A DNA stretch of 64,000 bases from Polyporus tsugae (GCA_024305745.1 JAHRBS010000006.1:250501-314500); one strand, 5' to 3'; counted from the stretch's first letter, positions 1 through 12,513 are shown. Notes: generated from the sequence alone by a model not told the origin. Program-made: numbers and translations.

Positions 1-1238
1 TGTAAATATAGCTAGACAAAATGGGACGAATACATACCCGGCGATCGAAATGCGGCAAACCGCATCGGCTGAGTCCAAAATGCAGGCTTGTATGGCTCGT
101 GTTTGGCCCGTGCGCGAGCGGCAAGGAAGTCGCAGGAGTATTTAACATGGGCAGGGAACGGCGTAAACGAGGTGTGCAGTTCCCCTCCCTCACTGTCCGC
201 AGGCTACCACCACCGTGTTCTGTGTGCGTCCCCAGTTCCCATCGCCGCTGTGGAAAGTGGTGTAAGTACGGAGTGTTGTCTCAGTTGTACCCTTACCTCT
301 CGCCGCTGACAACTGCTCGCGCCCCATCCTTGTACAGCAGGTACCCTCAACGTTGTTGTTGCCTTCGCACCGCGACGACTGGTATGAGCACCAAATGAAA
401 CCTGTGCCGGTTCGGTGTGCAAGGGACCGGGAAAGTTGGACTGCGTGGGCGGGCCAGGTCGGGAAGGGATAGAGCGAGAGTGGGCGACGGCGAGAGTGTT
501 GGAGTAGCGGTGTAGTGAACGTAGACTGTGAATTGTCGGTCAAATTGGGGTAGTTTTGCCGAGGGCAGTCGAGGGGGCGGGGTGAACATGACAGACTCTT
601 GCACGCAGTTCTGAATATTGTGGCTGTGTGTTGCGGAGGCGTGGACGGCCAGGACGTCGACCCATTGGATGCACGGCGAAGAGGCCTGCCGCGCTACAAC
701 GGCTGCTCGGAGCGGGCGTGATTGATCGGGCGGAGGACAACTGGAGGGAACGGTCGACATGACCAGCAGCGAGGGTGAAATAGGGCTGAGATCGAGCGAG
801 GATGTGAAGAGGGGTGAAAGAAACTGAGGAAGGAGAACCGGGCGCGGTACTCGCATCCAAGTTTGGGGCTGTGCACTCGACTTCCGCTTACATAACGCGC
901 TGGTTCGATCATCCTGAGGTCCATCGACGCGTCTTCTTCTTTTCGGCACCAAATCTCTGCCACTTTCACCATAACGAAGGACGTGACGGTGTCGTGGCCT
1001 TGCACTCCTCTGGTTGCCGTGGCTTTCTTCTGACGTGAACCGTGAGCAAGTTCCGCTACAATAATCCACTGGTCATACGCGGCGCCAGTCTTCAGAAGCT
1101 TGTCCTCTTCCGTCCTCCTGCCTCCTCCTGCCTCCTCCTGCCTCCTCCTGCTCTCTAGACGACCGTGCCTACCTCTCCCTGAGCCTCTGGAAAAGTGTTC
1201 ATCAACTTCAAGACATCTTGAACTTACCTGGACACCCC
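1..1238. other. Intergenic stretch, no gene recognised
   Basis: Open frames occur on both strands, including long minus-strand ones across 347-1398, but none has a recognisable domain, signal peptide or consistent splice pattern. They look like chance frames in GC-rich DNA. The last 150 bases before the esterase gene contain a short CT-rich minisatellite and are probably its promoter and 5' leader. Confidence 0.5.
1112..1150. repeat. 10-bp minisatellite, about 4 units
   Basis: The unit CCTCCTCCTG is repeated three times exactly at 1121-1150, with a fourth near-copy just before. It lies about 90 bases upstream of the esterase start codon. Pyrimidine-rich leaders are common just upstream of fungal start codons, so it may simply be part of the 5' untranslated region. 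Confidence 0.85.
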
Positions 1239-2931
1239 ATGAAGATCGTGCTGTGTACCCTTGCTCTGTTGCCATCGCTTCTGTTTGCGACTGCACTGCG
1301 CGTATATGATCCAGCGTCCTCTCAGCATGTCTTGGCACCACCCCAGGTGGACGACGACAACGACATCCACCTCGCCGTCTCTCCTGTCTGCGGCCCACTC
1401 TCGGGGACCGTATCTGATGTCAACGCGGGAATCGACTTGAAGCGCATCAAGACCATTGTTGCCTTTGGCGTACGTTCCCCTTTCACTATGGCGCGATGAG
1501 GTTCAAGCTTGACGAACACGAGACTTTAGGATTCTTACACCGATGGCGGCCGGACTGACGGCGGACCACTTGCTCCTCCTGTCATCGTTCCCCCGGATGC
1601 GGGCGCTGGCGGGAGATCTACGGATGGGAAGGTCTGGGTGGAGAACTTAGCGGATGACATTGGGGCGACGCTGATGGACTATGCGGTGAGTTCGTTATCT
1701 TTGAATGTCAGTTCCGTCTGTTCTGACCTTGAGGCGTATCCTTCGACCACAAGCAATCTGGTGCATGCACAGATCTCAGCCTGTGGCCGAGCGCGATCAG
1801 GAAAGTTGATTTCCTAGGCCAAAGTGAGTGTACACTTTTCTCTTGTCGTCTGTCCTAGTGCTCCCGCCCCTGCCCGTGCGAGGCAAGGGTGGCATGCGTC
1901 GCGTGCGCGCGCATATATTCAACCTGTACATGTTACAAGAGTTCACGTTACCGTTCCTGTCTGGGGATATTGTATGCACCGGACAGGATTTGGCAAGTCG
2001 CAAGCGTGCAGAACCTGAAGGTGAAGGCCACTACGGCATTCGTAACACGCACTAGAGACAATTTCTGCCCCCGTGTAGCCTGTATCGAACTGCCGTCTTC
2101 AATGCAATTGCGGCCACGTCTAGTATTTTTGTGAATCAGCACGTTCCTGACGCGGCCACAGTGAGGACCTTCCTTGGTCAGTCACACAATCTCGACCCCA
2201 ACTCCACATTATATGTCGTCTTCTTCGGAATAAAGTGCGTGCCATGTTCCACATCTTCTGTCGTGAACATGACTTGATAGTACCTCCTCATGCAGCGACT
2301 TCAGCGATTCGAGGTGTACGTCAATCCCTTCGCACTCTTCCTCTCCACATCTAACATCCTTTTCGCTTCCAGACGACGGCGAAGCCAACCTCCAAGCCGC
2401 GGCGCAAGTCATTCTCTCTCAGATCCGGATCCTCGCCTCCGCCCCGACGAACGCGCGCAACTTCCTCCTCGCCGACGTCTACGGGCTCGGCACCCACACG
2501 CCAGCGGGCGATGCGATGGTGCAGACCGTCTACTCTGGTCTCTTTGACCTCCACCGCGGCGTCAACTCGACGGGCCGCGGTGAGGGCATCGTCGACGGGC
2601 GGACACCTCTGGGCCCGAAGCTGAACGTCGCGTTCTCGCAATTCAGCAGAATCTGGGACGGGGTGTTCGGGCCCGAGCCGGGGTACAAGGCGTTCGGGTA
2701 CGTGAGCAAGGAGGCGTGCATTCGGATTTGCTGCGTGACGACGGGGATGTGCGACGATCCGGAGCACTATTTCTACTATATACCCAGGTGAGTGGTTGTG
2801 CGGTCACCTCGACCGAACCATCTGAGGCTAACACTGGGTTGGCCTGTTTCCGCAGTCATCCGTCGAAGGAGGGGATGAGGATCATGGCAGATTATGTGGA
2901 GGAGGTCCTCGAGCGGTGCGTCGAGGCTTGA
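1239..2931 (+). CDS. Secreted SGNH/GDSL esterase, CE16-like
   Basis: Probably a secreted acetylesterase acting on plant cell-wall oligosaccharides. The ATG at 1239 opens a hydrophobic signal peptide (KIVLCTLALLPSLLFATA). Exon 1 ends at 1469 and exon 2 is 1530-1685; their junction rebuilds the block-I motif FGDSYTDGG containing the catalytic serine. A following exon encodes WPSAIRKVDFLGQ, and a later one at about 2180-2235 encodes STLYVVFFGIN, the block-III Gly/Asn region. The exon ending near 2788 leads through an intron to the final exon with HPSKEGMRIMADYVEEVL, which holds the catalytic histidine. About 6-7 exons are expected; the middle boundaries are not fully resolved. The Asp normally three residues before the His is not obvious (YYIPSHPS). 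Family assignment is from motifs only. Confidence 0.8.
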
Positions 2932-3400
2932 GAATCGGCGCATAACTTGGAAGTTCCTGGGTGCGTGTGTGAAGGGTTGTGAGCGGTTCTGCGCGAGTTG
3001 GTTATAACTGAACGCAGGTCAACGAGCGTGAATGTACGTTATAGTGTATTCTGATATGTGAACATTGTACCGTGTCCAAGGACGCTGGTATCATCCATAC
3101 TCCAGTCCAGAGCGAATCGGAGAACCGTCTGCGCGCCCCTCACCCCCCACCTCGCGCATGATACTCTTGCGACCGCAAAGCGGTGAACGGATGACGTGCC
3201 GCGACGGCTCACGGTGGACAATGATTAGTATATGATAGGTACGTGATGATCTTGTGCGATGCGATGCAGGTTCTGATTATTTGGGCTCTTCTGCAACCTT
3301 ATCTGAAGTACAAGCGTCCAAACGCCTCGACGGCAAGGTCGTGGACTTACGCCACGTAACGGGGACGCACCTCTTTCATCTCTCTCCCCTGCTTCAAGGC
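2932..3400. other. Intergenic spacer between esterase and membrane-protein copy A
   Basis: No gene seen. It should hold the esterase terminator and the promoter of the next gene on the same strand. An upstream in-frame ATG at 3254 would extend copy A, but the ATG at 3401 directly precedes its signal peptide and is preferred. Confidence 0.5.
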
Positions 3401-5020
3401 ATGGGGCTACGAAAGCACGCTCCTTCCCTCGTTCATTTCTGGCTCATCACACATCTCGCACTTGCGCTACTTGTTCCTGCAGCATCAACCCAGACCAACT
3501 TTGGATTTCTGCAGCCACTAACTGACCCCGTTCAATGCGAACCATACGCCTTCGCGTGGACTGGTGGGACCCCGCCGTACCAGCTTCAAGTGTCTGTCAG
3601 CGGCAACTGGGGTAAGGCTTACGGGATTTCCGGACTGGGAGGGCCAGGCTTTCCATGGACTATCCCTGTTCCCGCTGGATATGCCGTTTCCTTCGAGCTG
3701 CTCGACAATGCGAACCATGTGGCCACAGCAGGTCCCCTGACGATCCAGCCGAGCAACGACACTAGTTGCTTTGCCCCGGTCGGAAACGCGCCATCAAGCA
3801 TTTCTTCCGCTACCCCGTCTTCCACTACCGCATCTTCCACTACCACGCCTTCTGATACCACCTCTTCCACCACCTTAAGCTCAACAGAGGCACCGACAAC
3901 CTCCTCATCGATGGCACCTTCGACGGATGCGAAGAGCTCCGTGACACCCACAAGTGAATCACCTTCCAGCCATCCCCCCTCCCCTTCTTCCTCACTGGCT
4001 TCTTCTGTCACACCATTGACTATATCCCCTTCGTCGACCTCGCAAGCGTCGCCCGCCACCGACGTGACATGGGGCACGACCATCACAGCCACGATCGCGG
4101 CAACTACAACCACAATTGAGGGTGACCGCAGTCCAACTCCTCATCGTGCCACCTTAAGCACGGCGGCTGTTGCTGGGCTGGGGGTCGCTGGTGCCGCCGT
4201 ACTGGTGCTCGCAGGGATCACGATCTGGTTCTGCCGCAGGCGTAAAAGGAGGTCCAGGTCAGGGGCGGAAACGAATGTTGCGAACTCGGATATGCCCATA
4301 GGTCAGTAATGTTTGTCCGCCGCAATGCCCTTGGGCCTTGACCGAGCACTGACCGCCTCGTCCGCAGACTCGGATGTGATTTCCAGCCTCAGTTCGGGTG
4401 GCCCGCAGATGTCCGAGGCTGTGACCTCTGCCCGCCGCCCGACTCGACCGCTCCCGACCCCGTCTTCGTCTTCCAGGTCAGATCCATTCGCCTTTCACGG
4501 CTCCCGCCAGCTTCTCCTCCATACAGGCAGCGACGACTCGGACGGTTCCGCGCCAGTATCAGTATCAGTATCATCTCACCTCCAGTGGGACGGTGCTCCG
4601 AGTCCGCAATCGACCGGCGCATCGCTCCTTTCTCCTTCCAAATTTCCCACGGACATCCAGAGCCGTTCTCGCGCCCTCGACGACAGCACGTCGAAATCTG
4701 CCAGCCCCGAGCTTGCGCTAGCAAGCCGCCAGGCTCTTGCAACTGACACCAAGCCCCCCGACTCCCCACCGAGGGATCTCCCCTTGCGGCCCTCTCACCC
4801 GTCTCGCGGGCCCGAAAGGATCCCGCAAACCTATGCTGCTATTCCAACAGACGAGCGGTCCTTCATAGGAGTTGGCGCCGCCGGGGCGCATCTAATGCGG
4901 TTTGAGGAGGACGGAGGGGTGCGTCTCGCCGGGGGCCTGCCGGGGGACGTGCTAGATGAGGACGGGAATGGTTCTGGTGGATGGGTGGTCCACCCTCCTC
5001 CCTATCAGCGATTCCGATGA
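3401..5020 (+). CDS. PPPY-tailed single-pass membrane protein, copy A
   Basis: No characterised homologue recognised; the architecture is clear. The ATG at 3401 starts a signal peptide (hydrophobic core FWLITHLALALLVPAAS). A compact domain follows with CEPYAFAWTGGTPPYQLQV, ending near a Cys (NDTSCF). Next is a stalk of about 130 residues very rich in Ser, Thr and Pro, presumably O-glycosylated. One helix (TAAVAGLGVAGAAVLVLAG and onward) is followed by CRRRKRRS, which places the tail in the cytosol. Exon 1 ends at 4301; exon 2 is 4368-5020. The 66-base intron is phase 1 and rebuilds a GAC (Asp) codon. The tail contains EEDGGVRLAGG and ends HPPPYQRFR, a PPxY WW-domain ligand. Topology and PPPY are seen directly; a sensor or adaptor role is inference. 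Confidence 0.85.
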
Positions 5021-7633
5021 TTTTCCAGGGCACTTTGCAGCTTCGACTTTTCACAACTCATGATCATCGTCCACGGTTGGTGCACTGGCATCTTTACATA
5101 TATATTGGGGTTAGGCCTGTGGCATCGATAGTGACATACTTGTCCACGACACGCCGCTTCACATCATCGGTATCACGCTCCTGGGGATGTCGTGAATGGC
5201 CAGATGAGATGGGAAACTACACTCGAGAGCGGTCGAGGCGAGGAACCGCGGGGGTGTTGGGCGTATCTTATTGCTAGGGCGTCTCGCGGTGCAAATGGTA
5301 TTCAACTAGAACATTTCGACTTCATGCTCCGCACCAGCATCGCGTATGTATCATATACTTATACCCAGAATCTGTCGACGCATCAGAGGATTTGGCATCG
5401 CTCCATGATATGATAATAGATATAACACGATATTCATTGGCTGCGACATTGATTTCGGTCGATGATAACGTTCGCAAGCGGGTCGGGTTACACACATACA
5501 ATTCCTTTCGACTGCGTTCGAAATACAGTAGTTATCCGTACTAGGAGAAAGGTGTAGGTTCCCGAAGTGAGAATGTCAGCGTGTTGCTCGTGAGTAGGTG
5601 ACCGGATTGACTCACCGTCGCGCTCTCGCCTCTGCATAGTCTAGCAATTCACTTTCTTGTACCATTTGACAACCCATCCCTGTCTCTTCAATTCTTCCGT
5701 CTGAGCGTCCGTCGCGAGCGGGGACCCAAGCATACCAGAGCTTCCCCCCGAGGTCGCTCTTCCCCTGCCATAGAGTTGACCACGTACCTCGCGGGGTTCC
5801 TTTCGATGGGTCCTTCGTTTCCCGGCTCTTTTGTGCTTTTGTGGTGCTGAAAGCGTGGACGTGACTGGTAGTGCTGTTCGGCGTGCCCGAACGGTTTCCT
5901 GCATGCACGAGTGAATAACTACGTATACGCAGCGGGAATAGCTGCCCAAGGCCGGTGGGCTGGAGCTTGAGCGATGGATGGAGCTTGTGACTGAGACTAA
6001 GGGCACCGGACAGAGCGCGAGTTGAGTGGGATCACAGAGGACTACTTGACGAGCGGCGTTGGAATGAGGGAAGGTACTGGGTAGGCAGAAGCGAAGGAAT
6101 TGAGGACCCGGGGTCGACGGGGAGGAGTTCAGGTTGTTGTGACAATGTTGTGGAGGCTTGTGTTGAGGAGTAGGACATCGTAAATGATTAGTAAGCTCTG
6201 TGAATGTAACCGCCGGGGGTTCGACTCCCCTACGATGCATTCGCGACTTTTCAGTTAAATTTCTTGCAATTGTCTCCCTTTGTCGTCGTCCCACTGGAAC
6301 ATCATATGTACTGTATCAGCCATCATCGATGAACTTCGCTCTGAGGGCGCATAGAACGTTAACTGGGGCTCTTTAAAGACTCAAACGGCTCGAGGAAATC
6401 TTGCCCGTCCTGACAACAGCCTCCTCGGGCCTCATGCCTCGGTCGACGCTGCCTTGTGACGGCTCTTGTCTTCTACCCTCAACTCCTTATCTTCGTCTGA
6501 CTTGAACCCCGAAGATCCAGGCATCGGAAGGCTCGACGGTTATCACCGTTTTCCCCAGGACCGGGACCCTCCTTTTCAATCGATGGTTCGTTTTCACCGG
6601 GTTTGGGCCCGTCAACTGCGGTGAGTTGACGGACATTACAATCATTTCAGCATCACGGATCCCAAGCTTTGCAGGCTAATAAATCCTTGCAGGGACTGGG
6701 TTGGTCGATAATCCTGAGGAACTGGATAGAATCCATCCACGCCATCTGTTTATCACATTGTTCGCCTGTTCCTAACCTACCGGCACCGTGTACGCAGCTC
6801 ATCTAACTTCGAATTCGTTGACCCGGTCTCCCCTCCGAGCATTCGCAAAACAGAGAGCTCTGCGCTTCGTCATCAAGGGTGCGAGGGCAACCTGGACTTC
6901 CATTCCTTACGATTACTGAGGTATGCTGGTATCATTCCCCTGGCACATAGCGGCACCAGTGTATCCTGACGTGAAGTTTAATCGACGTAGGCAATGAACG
7001 GAGGCTGCACAGGACTCCACATTACTGTCTTGTTCTTTCCAAGCGCCGGATAGCCTCATGGGGACGGTCTGTATCCTTGGCCTCTGCATCGTCGCCAACC
7101 ATTTCGAAGGTTCTTGGAACGGAAAGTTTTAAGGTGCTGTATTCCATTCTCTGACTCTTTAGAGATAGTCATGCTAAAGGTCCCGGTACTCACGCCGTTA
7201 TTGGGTACAGCTAGGACGACGATCATCAGGTGGTAGCGATACCCCGAAGTTCCTTGGTTGCTCAGGGGTCTCACTCCCTCATATAACTCGTCGTGTCTCA
7301 TTCTCGTTACGCTCCCTGGTTTATTTCAGCAGGGCCTGCGAGTACGTTGTGTACGTTCCTCAGAGGCTCCCTGGATGATTTGGAGTTTGAACTGGTGGTA
7401 TATGGTGAGACTCCGCTGTTCTCTCTTGTCCACTAGTACCCTATTCACACACATCCTTGCAGCGCACAACACCCCCTACTTCCGACGAGGTGCATGCTAC
7501 GCATGCCGCTGACAGTTTCACCGGCGCACTTTGTACTCGAGGTGAGTGAGCATCCAATGTATCAACTAAATTACTGATAAGCGTACGCCGTCGGACATTC
7601 TTCCCAGGGTGGTATCAGAGTCCTTCGTTGACC
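5021..7633. other. 2.6-kb stretch without a confidently recognised gene
   Basis: A minus-strand open frame at 5641-6294 overlaps a tRNA-like element and is probably not coding. On the plus strand, 6600-6750 has a plausible short intron (GTGAGT donor near 6620, TTGCAG acceptor near 6694) joining frames with hydrophobic content (FNRWFVFTGFGPVN, then GLGWSIILRNWIES). A small multi-exon gene or a decayed one may therefore lie at about 6.3-7.5 kb. No motif allows a family assignment. Confidence 0.35.
6175..6239 (+). tRNA. tRNA-like element, probably a decayed or partial tRNA
   Basis: The sequence contains an exact B-box (GGTTCGACTCC, 6218-6228) inside a T arm of five pairs. The flanking arms ACATCGT and ACGATGC pair over six of seven positions, like an acceptor stem, followed by A. 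Only 33 bases lie between acceptor and T arm, and neither a D arm nor an anticodon stem can be folded. It is therefore about 8 bases too short for a normal tRNA. A pseudo-tRNA or pol III relic is the likeliest reading. Confidence 0.25.
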
Positions 7634-9229
7634 ATGCTCTCATGCCTTCACCTTCAACAGAACCTGACTTCTAGGAGCGCATTGCACAGTCCTCGCTTGC
7701 CCCGTTTCCACCATCGTCCTCTCGCCCTCCTCTCGTCCTTTCTCTTTATTCTCACTGGCGTGCACGCTCGACGAGGCCCTACATTCGACACTGATACTAT
7801 CTCCAACCCCACACCGTGCAATCCGGTGACATTCTCCTGGACTGGTGGTGTATCCCCTTTCGCGTTAGCCATATTCAACGATGACACCGGGAACACCGTT
7901 GCGGAATTCGACGTTATTGAAGACAATTTCGTTACTTGGACTCCATCGCTGCGCGTAGTTGATAAGCCGCTGTACGCTGAGGTCGTTGACGACGACAACA
8001 TATCCGACGAGACGGACGACTTTGTGGTGCAACCCGCGTCCTGTTTTCCAGTCGCTTCCTCCACCCCGCCGACGTCTACAGTCAGCTCAGAGCCTTTGCC
8101 TACAACCTTCCCGCCTACGTCCTCTCGGACCGTGTCCCCCGTGCCACCCACGGAAAGCTCAACGAGCCTTACCAAGACCCCGCCTCCGTTTACTCCCCCA
8201 AGCACGCATCTCCCTCAGTCGACCCTTGGTCGTCCGTCCTCCTCTTCATCTCCGTCCCTTCACGGAACTTCAAACACTGGCACCTCGCAACTTGGCAACA
8301 GTACCACGTCCTCGACCCCAACAACGGGAATTGCATCAGCAACTGGGGGATCGACGTCGTCGCCCTCCCCTACTACATCCGCGATGCACTGGCAGTCATC
8401 CGCATCGCGCCCACACCGCAAATCCTCGGTCTCGGCGGGCGAGATCGCTGGAATAGTCCTTGGCGCCGTGGCCCTTCTATGCATGCTGGTCGCCCTCGTC
8501 GTCTGGCGGTGGGCAGCGCGGAGAACCATGCATGACACGAGGCCAGAAGACGACAACTACGCAGGTCCGTCCTTCCTCCCCCTCCTCGCCTCAGTTACCG
8601 TTACCAGATAAGAACGCTCACGCGGGCACCATCACCATCACGAAGCGCTCCAGTCTTCGCTGTCCACCCAGCACGAGACGTCCCTGTCCAGCAAGGCCGC
8701 AATCCGCCGCCACGCGTACTCGGTCGCGTCGCCGACGACGCCGGCCGGAATCGGCGCCGCGGCTTCTCTCCTGCACGGCGGCGTCTTGCATGTATACGAC
8801 CGCCCCCTCACGGCGAACAGCGTCGCAGTCGAGCCGCCCACGCCGCCCATGTCCGACCATCCACTCGTCCTCCCACCCCTCCCGGCTCACGCTAGCGAGA
8901 TGAAGGCTCGCGGCGGCGGGAACACAACAGAGGTGGTCGCCACAGAACCACGCCCGGAGGTCAGTCCGGCAGCGGGAACCGAGGCGCGCGGAGGAGTACA
9001 GGCACGGGACCAGCTGGGCACGACTCCGACGGAACCCGCGCACGACGTCGACCTAGACGCGAAGCTGCAAGGAGACGGACGTGGCTCTGGTAGACCGCCG
9101 GGAGCGCGCTTTACGCTGGTCGAGAGCGACGGCGGGGTCCGCCTTGCGGGCGGCCCGCTGGGCTTGTTGGACGATTCGGAGGGTTTGATCACGAGGCTCC
9201 CTCCGCCGTATCACCACTACGATAGTTGA
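7634..9229 (+). CDS. PPPY-tailed single-pass membrane protein, copy B
   Basis: Paralogue of copy A. The ATG at 7634 is used (the frame extends six bases further to a TTG). A hydrophobic leader (PLALLSSFLFILTGVHA) is followed by the compact domain CNPVTFSWTGGVSPFALAI, closing near PASCF. The Ser/Thr/Pro stalk is about 120 residues. The helix GEIAGIVLGAVALLCMLVA precedes WRWAARR. Exon 1 ends at 8564 and exon 2 runs 8613-9229. The 48-base intron is phase 1, as in copy A, but rebuilds a Glu codon. The tail has a run of five His, then ESDGGVRLAGGPLG and a terminal LPPPYHHYDS. Same strand as A and C, about 2.6 kb after A. Likely plasma membrane with an extracellular N-terminus. Confidence 0.83.
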
Positions 9230-10138
9230 CGGATTCATATAATTGCTCGGTAGGTAGCTCACATTAGATAGTTTATAGTACGGTACTGGTACTTGTGTCG
9301 GGGAGGATCGAGTCCGAACTGCTGGTCACGTACAGAGTCATGCATGCTACTTTAGTAGGTCTTTGGGGTATGTGTTGGGACTGTGTACTACTACCTGACA
9401 TAGGAGCGGAGGACGGAAGGTCCGAATCGAGGTGACTGTGCCCGAGCTTCTTCGGGGAAGAAACAGGCGGGCCCCTCCTTGCGCTCGCGCTAATTCGACT
9501 CTGGAACCACCCTGCACACGAGCCACGGAGTGCTCGATATATACACAGTCGCATGGATAGTTATATTCTAACAGGTTTTACCGTGACACCCTGGCCGCGT
9601 TCTCGTAGAACCTATGCTTGATGATCAGATTTGGTTGGCTTTCGAAGTCGGATCTAGGAATCCTTGTCCTTCCATGATAACGAGGGGCTGATCATCGTGC
9701 CGGTCTGGGTCTTCGCTCCAACGCTGGAAGCGGCAGACGACGTGCCGTTTATTCATCACACTTACTTAGCATCGGAAGAGCAACACATTTCAGCCGGGAC
9801 CAATGTGGCGGCAAGGTTTTGAGGCTAATCAATAAGGTGTTGAGACCCATATATACAATGTGGACGACACACTCGTCACCTTTGTCTCCGACCGTCCACA
9901 CACTCATTACTTCAACTTCCCCTCTCTCAAGATCGACACCAACATGGTCGTGTCACGTCACTCATTACGGGCCCTCTCTGCCACTGATCACAGCTCCGTA
10001 CCCCCCTCCGGCACCACATCAAAATCGAATGGAGATCGTGTGGTATATCCACGGCGTACGTGGGTAGCAGTTTACTTATGACCAGCAAGGTCCTAACGGA
10101 AGGCCTATAGGTATCGCGTCCACGAGCACCCAACGGGC
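9230..10138. other. Intergenic spacer between copies B and C
   Basis: No gene seen. The short open frames (for example 9273-9554 minus and 9819-10067 plus) lack recognisable features. The spacer may contain an extra 5' exon of copy C, because a good intron-like stretch (GTACGT at 10058 to CTATAG at 10110) lies just upstream of it. Confidence 0.4.
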
Positions 10139-11859
10139 ATGGAATATTCAGGACTGTACTTGCAGCTCGTCTCACAATCAAGCGTGCGCAACCCGTCTCC
10201 TGTGGATTTCTTGTCTCCCACATCGCGGTGTCGATTCGCATACTTTCCAAAGGACACGGGGCTCTGTCCACCAGGTTCTGACGTTACTGCTATGGCTGCT
10301 GACAGCCGTCCAATCCGCGTCGGCACTCAGTTTCGACAACCCTTCCATCCCGGCTCAGGAACTGTGCTCAACGGTAACGCTCAGTTGGTCCGGCGGAGTA
10401 CCCACGTTCGAGCTCCAGATCATTGACGTCAACACAAACGTCGTGGTCGAAGACTTCCGCGATATCACGGGAAGCTCTTTAGACTGGGTGGCAGATGGGC
10501 GGGTCGAGGGCAGAAACGTGCGGGCGAAGGTCATGGATTCGACGGGCCAGAGCGCTGTTACCGAGCAGATCCCCGTCGCGCCCGGGTCGCCCAACGCATG
10601 TCCCCAGATAGATCCCCCAAATCCGCCTCCATCCACATCGACTCCGCTGATTCCGCCATCCACCACCACGACCATTGCTCGCAGTCCAGCGCTCAGCACA
10701 CCGTCCCCTCAGGCCACTGTCTCTACGACCTTGGTGTCTGTGCCTCGCGACACAAATACACCTCCATCCCAGTCGACCACAACAAAGGTGCCGCCGCCGT
10801 CGCCCAGCACATCTTTCACCCCCATCACATCCTCATCATCATCCCCGTCATCAAAATCAGACAGCCCTTCTATCTCGTCGACCTCGACCACCGGGGATTC
10901 TGCAACAGCGACCACTCGAACGCAGCAACCATCATCCCCTATCTCAGTTTCTGTCTCAACGCAGTCACAGTCGATTGCGTCCTCGTCATCCACGTCTCTG
11001 TCATCGTCGTCAGCAACCCCATCCCCGCCGCCGGCAGCCATGGTGAAGAAAACGGCACCTTCGCTCGGCCCTGGGATGAAGGCGGCGATTGCAACCGTCG
11101 TTGTCGCCCTCGTCGCCGGGCTGGGTGCAGTTGTCTTCTGGCTCCGCAGAAGGGCCACACACGGACGGAAGGCCGTTCGGTCATCGGGGAAGCGTGCAGG
11201 TACGTCTCGCATAAATGGACGATTATCCGTCAAGGCTCAATAAGAATATCCACACAGACCTCCAAGAGTCGTGCCCGCTGCTTTCCGAACCGGACACCCC
11301 AGGAAGGGCGGTCATAGCGCAACGCGCATGGGCGGGCTCGTCGCCACCGTGGGCCGCCGGGGAACGGAGCACGTTCACGCCAGACGACGAAGACGACGTG
11401 TTGGTCATACAGCGACCCCGCACGCCGCGGAGCACGGACGCGCAAGCATCCGGGTGGCAGTCGGACTTCGCACCGGCCACCACCACCACCTCCTCCGCCA
11501 GATATCCATCCCTGCTGTCGACCACTGCCCGAGCCGACCTTCGCGAGGACAGATGTGTGGACTCACCGATCGACCCCTCGCTCTTCCTCTTCCACGGGGA
11601 CTCGATGCGTCCGTCATTGCAGTGCCTGCCAAGCACCCGCGCCACGAGAGACCTGGCCAGCTTGTACGCAGTGTTGGAGGCGGATGCGGCTTCATACAGG
11701 AGAGAAGGGAGACTCACGGGAATGGAGATCAATAGTGCGGTGAACACCGCGAGTGGCTTGAGTTCGCCCGGGCCCTTGGACGAGGAGGGGTGGGACGAGC
11801 TCAGCGAAACGAGGACCATGGTCACCCTCCCACCCCCCTACCATCACTACACGGTGTAG
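10139..11859 (+). CDS. PPPY-tailed single-pass membrane protein, copy C (start uncertain)
   Basis: Third plus-strand paralogue. The hydrophobic leader (VLTLLLWLLTAVQSASA, about 10275-10325) lies in a frame with no ATG, so the true start is in an upstream exon. An ATG at 10139 joined to the leader through an intron ending at CCAG (10274) is one possibility. The compact domain follows, with CSTVTLSWSGGVPTFELQI and a later Cys (NACPQ), then a long Ser/Thr/Pro stalk. The helix ATVVVALVAGLGAVVFWL is followed by RRRATHGRK. Exon 1 ends at 11199 (GTACGT donor) and exon 2 is 11258-11859, again a phase-1 intron rebuilding GAC. The tail ends LPPPYHHYTV. The VRLAGG box is degraded here (SYRREGRLTG). Coordinates before 10275 are provisional. 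Confidence 0.75.
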
Positions 11860-12069
11860 GAGTTTCCTGGACCACACAAACATTCGTGAACATTTTAATC
11901 GCGGAGATTGGGCTACGTGCGGATACGGGAGTTCTTGTGATACATCTTGTTTGTTCTTGGGAACGCTACGAGCGCTAAAGCATACTGATGACGTCCTTGT
12001 ATGACTGAATATCACCTTTCAGAAATTGAATAAAGGAAACAGCGACATGAAGGAGGAGGTAGTGGGGGT

Positions 12070-12098
12070 GAGAGAGAGAGAGAGAGAGAGAAAGAGAG
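12070..12098. repeat. GA dinucleotide microsatellite
   Basis: An almost pure (GA)n run with a single extra A near its 3' end, located about 210 bases after the stop codon of copy C. Confidence 0.9.
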
Positions 12099-12513
12099 CC
12101 AGGTTCGACAGAGCGCGCCAGCGCCGCCCGCGCTTACTAGTAGATCAGTGTCTCGTGCTCGGCGGGGCAGGCGCCGCCCGCCCAGCCACGATCCAAAGAT
12201 CCTGCCACTACTCCGGGGATTCCAAAACCAAAAACCAACGGAATTACGGCAAGAGGAGACAACTAGACAGTTTTTATTGCTTAGACTCCGATAATAGTAG
12301 TGTCCAGTTACTGACTATCAATAACGACGTGAGGTGGTGAATGTCATGCGCGTCATCTCGGTGGATGTCCTCCGGAGACAAGGGGGATTAGCGAAGTAAG
12401 TACCACGGCACACGCGAGAGTTAACTCGAAACTCCTTGTTCATCTGATCGAAGAAGTTCCCGCAGTGAAGGATGAAGATCCCGCCCTCTAGGCCGACTGT
12501 CCGGTGTTTGCAG

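Noticed and set aside
347..1398. Long overlapping minus-strand frames upstream of the esterase
   Set aside because: No domain, no splice logic, compositionally like noncoding GC-rich sequence.
3619..4113. 164-codon minus-strand open frame inside copy A
   Set aside because: It is the complement of a Ser/Thr-rich stalk; such stalks create long antisense frames rich in Val, Glu and Gly. No start context or domain.
5641..6294. 217-codon minus-strand frame as a gene
   Set aside because: It runs across the tRNA-like element and has no domain or signal; tRNA-derived antisense frames are common annotation errors.
10709..11233. 174-codon minus-strand frame rich in Asp and Val inside copy C
   Set aside because: Same artefact: antisense of the Ser/Thr stalk and helix.
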